Assembly (NCBI GenBank): GCA_005778355.1 | Contig: SXON01000194.1 | Location: forward strand, 1-37,867 | From: Pseudomonadota bacterium | GTDB lineage: Bacteria > Myxococcota_A > UBA796 > SXON01 | Length of the DNA stretch: 37,867 nucleotides | Direction of reading: 5' to 3' | Shown: in pieces, positions 8,603 through 14,609 of the stretch | Layout of the letters: every line of letters starts with the position of its first letter | Numbering within the stretch: the stretch's first letter is position 1 | Notes under the pieces: generated by a model | What the model was told of the DNA's origin: nothing | What the model saw: the letters and a program-made list of their open reading frames with translations, nothing else | The model's database searches: none | Made by a program: the position numbers and the translations under genes

Positions 8603-9730
8603 TCAGAGCCCCGCTTCGAGCACGGCCTCGGCGATCGCGTCGGGCTCTCGCGGCTCGGCCTGGTTGAGCGTGGCCGCCCACGTGAGCGCGTGCGCCGGGC
8701 AATGCACCAGCTCCGTGCCAAAGTACCCGTAGCCCGCCCAGCAATCCTCGCCCCCGGCCCGGAAGCGGTTGATGCCGAGCGCGCCGTCGATGCCGTAGAA
8801 TGCCCCCTCCGCCACCTCGGGCACCTCCAGCATCTCGTCGAGACTGGCCTCGTCGGCGAAGACGTCACCGGCGAAGAGCGCGTCGACGAAGGCCGCGAGG
8901 TCGGCGGCGGTGCTGTCGAGTCCGCCGCCGCCGTAGAGGTCCCACGAGGGGTCCCAGTCGCGCGTGTCCTGTTTGCCGATGTAGGGATGCCCGAGCCGGT
9001 CCAGCGCGTCGTCGCTCGGCGGGTCTTCCAGGCTCTCGAGCCAGGTACCATCGAGTCCGAGGCCCGCGAAGTCCAGCGTGTCGCGCAGGCTCTCGGCGAG
9101 GCCTGCGCCCGTGGATCGCTCCAGCGCCTCGCCGGCCAGGATGTAGTGCGTGTCGCCGTAGGCGTAGGCCCGTCCCGGCTGGTTGAGAGGCTCGCCCTCG
9201 TCCATCGCGATCTGGAGCTGCTCCGCGCGGGTCCAGCGGTGGGTAGGATCGGCCTCGATGGCCTCGTAGTAGGCGTCGGCCTCGGTGTAGTCGTAGATGC
9301 CGGCCGTGTGACCGAGCAGCTGGCGCAGCGTGATGCGCCCGGGGTCGTAGCCGCCGTCCTCGAGCGCGCCGATGCTCTTGTCGGACAGGTGCCCGTCGAT
9401 GCTGTCGTCGAGCGAGAGGGCGCCTTCTTCCTGGCGTCGAAGGAGGGCGGCCGAGAGGAACGTCTTGGTGCAGCTCGCGGCGCGGAAGGGGTCGTCGATC
9501 GCCATCGGCTCGGCGTCGTCGTCCAGCGAACGAAAGCCGGCCGCGCCCTCGAAGTCGAGGTCGGGGCCCCGGGCCACGAGCACCACGCCGGGCACGGCCG
9601 GGTCGTCGTCGACGATGGCCTCGATAGCCACTTGCAGTTCTCCGCCCGAGGTGCATCCCGAGGTGGCGACGAGCAGGGGCGACGCTGCTGCGGAGAGGGC
9701 AACCATCAGGGCGCGGCGAGAAGTTGGCAT
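8603..9730 (-). CDS. Serine hydrolase lipoprotein, beta-lactamase/D,D-peptidase (class C-like) fold
   Basis: 375 aa. The signal begins MPTSRRAL and ends in lipobox ATSGC (C26). The catalytic tetrad is SCTK (S86-K89). The YxN motif appears as YGD (Y191-D193) in the context GRAYAYGDTHYILAG, and the usual HTAG segment is present near 141. The third motif (HxG/KTG) is replaced near the C-terminus by a GYGYFG segment. It belongs to PF00144, which includes D-aminopeptidases, esterases and class C beta-lactamases. As a lipid-anchored protein it may act on peptidoglycan peptides or esters; antibiotic resistance is not implied. It is the first gene of a likely two-gene operon and is divergent from the 9856 lipoprotein. 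Confidence 0.82.
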   Translation of the reverse strand: MPTSRRALMVALSAAASPLLVATSGCTSGGELQVAIEAIVDDDPAVPGVVLVARGPDLDFEGAAGFRSLDDDAEPMAIDDPFRAASCTKTFLSAALLRRQEEGALSLDDSIDGHLSDKSIGALEDGGYDPGRITLRQLLGHTAGIYDYTEADAYYEAIEADPTHRWTRAEQLQIAMDEGEPLNQPGRAYAYGDTHYILAGEALERSTGAGLAESLRDTLDFAGLGLDGTWLESLEDPPSDDALDRLGHPYIGKQDTRDWDPSWDLYGGGGLDSTAADLAAFVDALFAGDVFADEASLDEMLEVPEVAEGAFYGIDGALGINRFRAGGEDCWAGYGYFGTELVHCPAHALTWAATLNQAEPREPDAIAEAVLEAGL

Positions 9731-9736
9731 GGGCGC

Positions 9737-9742
9737 AGCCTA
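9737..9742 (-). promoter_or_regulatory. TAGGCT element six bases before the serine hydrolase ATG
   Basis: On the minus strand TAGGCT is followed by six bases (GCGCCC) and the ATG at 9730. It fits TANNNT-N6-ATG and has only a three-base AGG match to a Shine-Dalgarno. Confidence 0.35.
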
Positions 9743-9827
9743 TCCGCGAGGAGGCGCGTGCTGGGCGGCCGAAGGCGGGGCCTCGTCCCGGTACTCGCGG
9801 GCGGTCCCCCCTCGAACCTATTCTGCG

Positions 9828-9855
9828 GTCGCGACAACCGTGTTATCGTCGCGAC
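9828..9855 (+). promoter_or_regulatory. Two copies of palindrome GTCGCGAC 20 bp apart, abutting a start codon (candidate operator)
   Basis: GTCGCGAC occurs at 9828-9835 and 9848-9855, two helical turns apart, and the second copy touches the ATG at 9856. The spacing suggests a dimeric repressor site over the start of the lipoprotein gene. Short CG palindromes are common at this GC content, so chance is possible. Confidence 0.3.
9844..9849 (+). promoter_or_regulatory. TATCGT element six bases before the ATG (candidate -10, leaderless promoter)
   Basis: TATCGT is followed by CGCGAC and ATG 9856. Unlike the other members of this motif set it contains no Shine-Dalgarno-like bases, which favours the promoter reading. 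The region upstream has no strong -35. Confidence 0.38.
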
Positions 9856-10278
9856 ATGAAACTCCTTCCCTTCCTCCTCCTGGTGGGCTGTCCCCTCATC
9901 CCCGACGACGGCGACGACGACAAGGACGACACCAGCGACGGCGGGGGTGTCGAGCAGTCGCTCTTCCCCGATCAGTTCGGCGCCACGCTGTGCACGCGGC
10001 TCAAGGAGTGCGACGACCGCTGGTTTGACCGCACCTGGGGCAGCCAGGACGACTGTCGCGAGGAGGGGGCCGACATCGCGGAGTGCTTCGACGGCTGCGA
10101 CTTCGACGCCGACGCCGCGCAGGCCTGCCTCGACGAGATCGAGGATGCGAGCTGTCGCGACATCGAGCGGGCACTCGACGACGGGGACTACGAGGCCTGC
10201 GACAGCGTGTACAGCTGCACGCGGGGGCAGCAGGAGCTGGCTGAGGTTTGCGCGGCGGCGGCGAGCGTGGCGTTCTGA
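9856..10278 (+). CDS. Small Cys-rich lipoprotein, unknown function
   Basis: 140 aa. The signal MKLLPFLLLVGC has a clear lipobox, followed by an Asp-rich linker (IPDDGDDDKDDTSDGGG). The mature domain has eight Cys after the lipid-anchored one (LCTRLKEC, DDCREEG, ECFDGC, ACLDEI, SCRDIE, YEACDSVYSC, EVCAAAA), enough for four or five disulfides, and many acidic residues. This compact disulfide-rich helical layout is often seen in myxobacterial lipoproteins of unknown function. No catalytic motif is present. It is divergent from the serine hydrolase and convergent with the 10694-12238 gene. No Shine-Dalgarno precedes the ATG. Confidence 0.7.
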   Translation: MKLLPFLLLVGCPLIPDDGDDDKDDTSDGGGVEQSLFPDQFGATLCTRLKECDDRWFDRTWGSQDDCREEGADIAECFDGCDFDADAAQACLDEIEDASCRDIERALDDGDYEACDSVYSCTRGQQELAEVCAAAASVAF

Positions 10279-10419
10279 CAGCGCCGATCTTCCCGGTTGC
10301 GCGGCGACGATCCCGGCGGCGCGACCTCAGCTCCGCCCGGGTGGCCTCGGCGGAAGTCATGCCGGGTATTGTTGCATGAACCGTTGCGGCTCCGAGCGGC
10401 CGTGGCACTGCCGGCGAAT

Positions 10420-10481
10420 CGTCGTGAGCGGTCGCTGCTTGAGTGCACAACGTCGTGAGCGCTCGCTCTTCGAGTGCACAT
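10420..10481 (+). repeat. Two head-to-tail 31-bp direct repeats (left half of inverted array)
   Basis: Units 10420-10450 and 10451-10481 abut exactly and agree at 26 of 31 positions by hand count. Both begin CGTCGTGAGCG and end with GAGTGCACA plus one base; the centre varies. The period is not a multiple of three, which argues against a coding repeat. Confidence 0.75.
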
Positions 10482-10528
10482 GCGCCAAGCCGGAGCCGCC
10501 CGGTGAGCGGCGAGGTCAACGAGTGAAG

Positions 10529-10541
10529 CTGGATAATCCAG
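10529..10541. repeat. 13-bp palindrome CTGGATAATCCAG at the centre of the repeat array
   Basis: Six-base perfect arms flank one central A. It sits between the two halves of the array and is more AT-rich than its surroundings. It could be a protein-binding site or a hairpin tip. Confidence 0.4.
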
Positions 10542-10589
10542 AGCGGACCGCGGCTGGCGGCAGCAAAACACGCCGGTGCGGCCGCTCGC

Positions 10590-10651
10590 GTGTGCATTCA
10601 AACTGCTATCGCTTACGATGTTGTGCGTTCACGTGCTCACCGCTTACGACG
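10590..10651 (-). repeat. Two head-to-tail 31-bp repeats in inverted orientation (right half of array)
   Basis: Units 10590-10620 and 10621-10651 match the reverse complement of the left units at about 22-23 of 31 positions. They share TGTGC near the left end and CGCTTACGA near the right end. Together with 10420-10481 they could pair as a long imperfect stem with a 108-base loop. Confidence 0.7.
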
Positions 10652-10693
10652 GTCTTTCGCGCGCGCTGCGGCCTGGCTCGCGGCGCGTTGCGG

Positions 10694-12238
10694 CTACTCA
10701 GGCAGTGTCCAGAGCCGCACCTCGCCCGCTCCCTCGGCACCCGCGACAATGTCGCCGGGCGCGCCAAACGCGACGCCGCTTCCCAGCTCGTCCCCGCCCG
10801 CGCCGGACACACGCGCGTCGGCGTCGTCGAGTTCGATGGCGCCGAGGATGGGGCCGAGAACGGTCCACAGGTCGCCAGCGTGCCCGCCGGTGTTCCAGTC
10901 TCCGACGAGCAGGTCGACCACGTGGTCGCCGTTGGTGTCAGCCACGGCCAGGTGGACGAAACTGAGGTCGTCGCCGTCCCGCATCGCGAGGTGGGGTGCG
11001 CCCGAGCCCGATGCATCGCCGCCACCGGACGCGGGCAGCAGGTAGATGCCGTCGCGCTGAACGAAAACCAGCTCTGGCGTGCCGTCATCGTCGAAATCGC
11101 CCGAGTGCACCGCCGTGGAGCCGAAACCCTCGGTGAGCCAGGTGACATCAGCGTCGTCGCCGCTTCGCGACTCCTCAGTCCACGGGCCGAGGTTGATCTT
11201 CACCTCGTCGTGCTGGATCCAGGCGAGGTCCCCGCTCCCGTCCCCGTCGAGGTCGTCGGCGGCGAAGCTCCACGGGTGCTCCGCGGTGGTGAGTCGCGCC
11301 GTCGAGATCCCGGTGACCGTATCGACGGAGCGAATCCCCATGTACTCCGCCACGAAAAGCTCCTCGACGCTGAGGCCGTCGAGAGCGGGGCCCACGCGAA
11401 CCGCCACCGCCGGGTCATCCACGGTCAGCGACAGCTCGCTCGACCAGCTCGGCACCGGGAGCGACGCGCCCGACGCGAGGGGCCCGGGGAGCAGCCAGAG
11501 CGTGGTGTTGCCGACGGCCGGCGTCCACCCGTCGCCGCCATCCAGTAGGATCTCCCCGTCCCACGTGGTGGCCAGGAGGTCGTCGGTGCCGTCACCATCG
11601 AGATCGCCGACGAAGACCGCTTCCTGTGTACCGTCCCCGAGCACCACCGGCGTGCCGATGGGCGCTGAGGCGTCGGGGTATTCGAACACCGCGAGCTGCG
11701 CGGCACCCACCACGGCGTCGCCTGGGAGCGCGTCGGCCGGTCCCCATGCCTGCGAGGTCGTGGCCACGATGGCCTCGGCGCCATCGAGGAGGCTCGTCGA
11801 GTAAAACAGCCGCTCCACGTCGGCGCCCACGAGCGTCCCATCCGGATCGCCGAGCACCGTGCCGTCGCACCGGGTGACCACCAGTGGATCAGCGTCGTTG
11901 CAGTCACCGCCCCGTGTCACGCCGGCGGGCAGCTCGCACCCGACCGTCGCGGTGGCCTCGTCGCCCCAGCCGTCGCCATCGGTGTCGGCGTACCAGGTCG
12001 AGGCATCGACAGCCTCCTCGTCCACGAGCCCGTCGCAGTCGTCGTCGAGGGCGTTGCAGGTCTCAACCGTCGGCTCGCAGTCGAGGGCGGTGTCGGCGCT
12101 GTCGGTGGCGGTGTCGTCGCTCGCCGGGTCTTCTGCGGCCGTGTCGCCCGTGACCGGGCCGCTGTCCGTCCCGGAGTCGTGCCGCGCGTGCTGGTCAGCC
12201 GCCTCGTGTGCGCAGGCAAGGACGATTTGGAACCACAT
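10694..12238 (-). CDS. Lipoprotein with one MopE-type motif and FG-GAP/VCBS repeats
   Basis: 514 aa. The signal MWFQIVLAC has a lipobox, then comes a low-complexity linker rich in Asp, Thr, Ser and Ala (residues ~12-52). One MopE-type unit spans ~53-115 (ETCNALDDDCDGLVDEE, DTDGDGWGDEATATVGC, GDCNDADP). The remainder carries FG-GAP/VCBS-like blades: GDLDGDGTDDLLATTWDG, ADDLDGDGSGDLAWIQHD, GDFDDDGTPELVFVQRDG, ADTNGDHVVDLLVGDW. These probably bind Ca and form a beta-propeller exposed at the cell surface. It shares its architecture with the 1193-2974 gene but has fewer MopE units. The first codon is ATG 12238, preceded by TAGGGT-N6. Confidence 0.78.
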   Translation of the reverse strand: MWFQIVLACAHEAADQHARHDSGTDSGPVTGDTAAEDPASDDTATDSADTALDCEPTVETCNALDDDCDGLVDEEAVDASTWYADTDGDGWGDEATATVGCELPAGVTRGGDCNDADPLVVTRCDGTVLGDPDGTLVGADVERLFYSTSLLDGAEAIVATTSQAWGPADALPGDAVVGAAQLAVFEYPDASAPIGTPVVLGDGTQEAVFVGDLDGDGTDDLLATTWDGEILLDGGDGWTPAVGNTTLWLLPGPLASGASLPVPSWSSELSLTVDDPAVAVRVGPALDGLSVEELFVAEYMGIRSVDTVTGISTARLTTAEHPWSFAADDLDGDGSGDLAWIQHDEVKINLGPWTEESRSGDDADVTWLTEGFGSTAVHSGDFDDDGTPELVFVQRDGIYLLPASGGGDASGSGAPHLAMRDGDDLSFVHLAVADTNGDHVVDLLVGDWNTGGHAGDLWTVLGPILGAIELDDADARVSGAGGDELGSGVAFGAPGDIVAGAEGAGEVRLWTLPE

Positions 12239-12244
12239 GCGACG

Positions 12245-12250
12245 ACCCTA
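12245..12250 (-). promoter_or_regulatory. TAGGGT element six bases before the lipoprotein ATG
   Basis: On the minus strand TAGGGT is followed by CGTCGC and ATG 12238, another TANNNT-N6-ATG case. AGGG could instead act as a weak ribosome binding site. Confidence 0.35.
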
Positions 12251-12311
12251 GCCGGCTGCTCGGCGTCCCGGGGCTTGCGCCGTCGCCGTCGCCATCGCAT
12301 TCTAGGCCCAC

Positions 12312-12818
12312 GTGACCGACGGCCCCTTCCGCCGCGCCCTCAAGGCCCTCGTACGCTGGCTCCTCAGCGCTGAGCTCGGCCTGCGTCGCCGCGCGCGCCC
12401 ACCCGGCTGGCAGCTCGCGGGCACCTGCGGCGCGTGCGCCCGCTGCTGCGAGGCGCCCACCATCCAGACGGGGGTGATCCTCGCGCGCCTGCCAACCGCC
12501 CGCCGACTGTTCCTGCTCTGGCAACGCTGGGTGAACGGCTTCGAGCTGGTCCACCTCGACCGACCCGGCCGCAGGTTCACGTTCCGCTGCACGCACTTCG
12601 ACGCCGCCACCCGCCGCTGCGACAGCTACGACTCCCGGCCGTTCATGTGTCGCGACTATCCGCGCGCGCTGCTCGACCAGCCCTGGCCGGAGTTCTTCCC
12701 TGAGTGCGGCTTCCGTCCTCGGGCGCCCGATGGCGAGGCCCGTCGCCGCGCGCTCGTGGAGTCGGGGCTCGATCCTGCGGCGGTCGACGAGATCGCACGA
12801 AGGCTGCGGCTGCAGTAG
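12312..12818 (+). CDS. YkgJ-type cysteine cluster protein
   Basis: 168 aa from GTG 12312. The family signature CxxCxxCC is exact: C39-GA-C42-AR-C45-C46. The second conserved part, FRCTHFDAATRRCDSYDSRPFMCRDYP, follows ~50 residues later with three more Cys. Proteins of this family (PF03692) are thought to coordinate Zn or an Fe-S cluster; their biochemical role is not established. The protein has no signal peptide and is cytoplasmic. The GTG start has no clear Shine-Dalgarno. The gene stands alone, divergent from the lipoprotein at 12238 and 121 bp ahead of the DUF11-like gene. Confidence 0.82.
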   Translation: MTDGPFRRALKALVRWLLSAELGLRRRARPPGWQLAGTCGACARCCEAPTIQTGVILARLPTARRLFLLWQRWVNGFELVHLDRPGRRFTFRCTHFDAATRRCDSYDSRPFMCRDYPRALLDQPWPEFFPECGFRPRAPDGEARRRALVESGLDPAAVDEIARRLRLQ

Positions 12819-12826
12819 CTGCGGCC

Positions 12827-12845
12827 ATCTGACGCCGATCTGACG
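12827..12845 (+). promoter_or_regulatory. Direct repeat ATCTGACG x2 with 11-bp period (candidate operator)
   Basis: ATCTGACG is present at 12827-12834 and 12838-12845. An 11-bp period (7-8 bp half-sites) is the usual layout for OmpR/PhoB-type winged-helix dimers bound head-to-tail. It lies ~95 bp upstream of the 12940 gene, whose downstream neighbour encodes an OmpR-like winged helix. Confidence 0.35.
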
Positions 12846-12939
12846 ACCCGTGGCGCCTCGGCGCGAGGGGAGCGACCTTGGGAATGTCCAGCGCGCCTCC
12901 CGTTCGCTGGGCTTCCCTGAAACCAAGGAACCTCCCATC

Positions 12940-13707
12940 ATGTCTATCGTCGCTCTCGCCCTCGTCGCGCCCGCCTTCGCCGCCGCATCGGCCGACCTGG
13001 TCACCACCATCACCGCCCCCAGCGGCGTCTACGTCGACGCGTCGGCGCAGTGGCAGGTGAAGGTGCAGAACAGCGGCACTCGCGACGCCTCGGGGGTCAC
13101 GCTCAACATTCAGCTCCCGGAAACCAACACCAGCCCCCAGGTGTACGTGATGGGCACCGTCGGCAGCATGAGCAGCTCGTGCACCCGCACCGGCACCGAC
13201 ATCAACTGCAACCTCGGCACCATCCGCAAGACCAAGTCGAGCACGGTGAGCTTCTACATCGCGCTCCCCGAGTCGGCCGGCACCCTGGACTTCGTGGCCA
13301 CTTCCGCGACCACCTCCTCGGAGGCCAACACCGCCAACAACGTGGCCAGCGCGACGGCGAGCCTGCTCAACACCGCGCCGTCCTTCACGGGCGACACCGC
13401 CGTCACCAACCGGCACTGCACCGGCACCGGGCTCGAGTCCTTCTTCGAGTGCGAGCTTTTCCCCTCGTCGATCAGCGAGCACGCCGCCGTGTTCCACGAC
13501 GACGTCGACCAGAGCATCAGCTTCCCCGACTACCCCGACTACTGGGGCACCTGGGACGTCGATGGCACCGAGCTGGTCTTCGTGATCGAGTCGGCCGCGG
13601 GCATCGAGGCCGAGTTCGTGGGCTACGGCGTGAGCAGCAATTGCTGGGAAGGCCTCACTACCTTCCCCAGCAGCAGCTACGTGTCGCCGTACGAGGTGTG
13701 CTTCTAG
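12940..13707 (+). CDS. Secreted DUF11/CARDB-like beta-sandwich protein
   Basis: 255 aa. ATG 12940 has AAGGAA at 12925-12930. A Sec signal (MSIVALALVAPAFAAASA) is followed by a ~110-residue Ig-like domain of the DUF11 type: SADLVTTITAPSGVYVDAS, then VQNSGTRDASGVTLNIQLP, then LGTIRKTKSSTVSF and ANTANNVASATASL. These domains handle extracellular adhesion or spacing. The last ~100 residues, with five Cys (for example HCTGTG, FFECELF, SNCWEG, EVCF), do not match a family I know. The gene sits five bases before the FHA regulator gene and probably shares its transcript. Confidence 0.72.
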   Translation: MSIVALALVAPAFAAASADLVTTITAPSGVYVDASAQWQVKVQNSGTRDASGVTLNIQLPETNTSPQVYVMGTVGSMSSSCTRTGTDINCNLGTIRKTKSSTVSFYIALPESAGTLDFVATSATTSSEANTANNVASATASLLNTAPSFTGDTAVTNRHCTGTGLESFFECELFPSSISEHAAVFHDDVDQSISFPDYPDYWGTWDVDGTELVFVIESAAGIEAEFVGYGVSSNCWEGLTTFPSSSYVSPYEVCF

Positions 13708-13712
13708 GCGCC

Positions 13713-14609
13713 ATGCAGACCTTTGCCGTCGTCAACGCGCCCGGCGGCCGGGCGGCGGAGCTCGTTCCCGGCGACATCGTCGGGCGAGCCACCACCGCCG
13801 CGCTCCAGCTCGACGACGGCCGGGTGAGCGAGGCCCACGCGATGGTGAGCCTGCGCGAGGGCCAGCTTCACCTCATCCCCTTGCGCGGCGGGCTTGCCCT
13901 CCAGGGTGAGCCCGTCTCGCACGTGGTGATGGCGCCGGGCGTGGTCATCGAGCTGGCGCAGGGCCTGTCGGTCACGGTGACCGAGGTGCACCTGCCCGAC
14001 CTCGTCCTCGGCGTGGAGGCCGAGGGCCTCTTGCGACAGATGGTGCCCGCGGTCGCCTCGATCCTCGGCGACACGCGGCCGCGGCTGGTGGGTGGCTGGC
14101 GGGAAGACGCGATCGCCCAGCTCTGGAGCACGGGGGACGGTTTTCGCGTGCGCACCGCGCGAGGCACCCGGCCTATCCATCCCGGTGACGAGGTGGAGGC
14201 CGGGCCACACCGTCTGCGCTTCGTGGCCATCCCGCTCGGGGAGGCCGGCCCGCGTACCACCCGCCGCGTGGGCGAGTTCGGCGAGCCGCTTCACATCCTC
14301 GCCCGTTTCGACTCGGTGCAGATCCACCGCGATGGGCGCGCGCCGGTGATCTTCGCCGGCATGCAGGCGCGGTGCCTCTCGGAGCTGGTTTCCGTCGACG
14401 GTCCCTTGTCCTGGACCGGGCTCACCGCCGAGCTCTGGCCGGAGGAAGACGACCCCCAGGTTCGCCGCGGGCGTCTCGACGCGCTCTTGATGCGACTGAG
14501 GCGACGCCTGCGCGCCACGGGCATCCGCACCGATCTTGTTCGCAGCGACGGGGCCGGCACGGTCGAGCTGGTCCGTTACCCAAGCGACCAGGTGGAGGAC
14601 CTCGGATAG
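13713..14609 (+). CDS. FHA domain - winged-helix (OmpR-like) transcription regulator
   Basis: 298 aa. Residues ~1-95 look like a forkhead-associated domain: VGRATTAALQL contains the conserved Gly-Arg and VSEAHAMVSL the SxxH; the usual Asn-Gly loop is degenerate (LRGGLALQG). A middle beta-rich region (~120-185) may be a second FHA-like fold. Residues ~210-295 resemble the OmpR/SARP winged helix (LSWTGLTAELWPEED ... RGRLDALLMRLRRRLRATG ... TVELVRY). The domain order is the reverse of EmbR (winged helix first, FHA last). FHA domains bind phosphothreonine, and the next gene, overlapping by one base, is a Ser/Thr kinase. The inferred role is a transcription factor controlled by that kinase. Confidence 0.75.
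   Translation: MQTFAVVNAPGGRAAELVPGDIVGRATTAALQLDDGRVSEAHAMVSLREGQLHLIPLRGGLALQGEPVSHVVMAPGVVIELAQGLSVTVTEVHLPDLVLGVEAEGLLRQMVPAVASILGDTRPRLVGGWREDAIAQLWSTGDGFRVRTARGTRPIHPGDEVEAGPHRLRFVAIPLGEAGPRTTRRVGEFGEPLHILARFDSVQIHRDGRAPVIFAGMQARCLSELVSVDGPLSWTGLTAELWPEEDDPQVRRGRLDALLMRLRRRLRATGIRTDLVRSDGAGTVELVRYPSDQVEDLG

Larger units (their letters stand above)
10279..10693. other. 415-bp convergent intergenic region holding an inverted 31-bp repeat array
   Basis: The region separates two convergent genes. It holds two tandem 31-bp units (10420-10481), a 108-bp centre with a 13-bp palindrome, and two tandem units in the opposite orientation (10590-10651). Flanks 10279-10419 and 10652-10693 show nothing recognisable. 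No simple hairpin plus U-tract terminator is visible for either flanking gene. Confidence 0.6.

Noticed and set aside
6568..9702. A 1044-codon minus-strand ORF across both the WD40 and serine hydrolase genes
   Set aside because: Its first ~380 codons are an off-frame, Arg/Pro/Thr-rich reading of the serine hydrolase gene. Only the part from about 8559 down reads as a real propeller protein.
10420..10651. 31-bp repeats as a CRISPR array or integron attC site
   Set aside because: Units abut with no spacers and point in both directions, and no cas gene is near. No GTTRRRY/RYYYAAC core pair in the right places was found.
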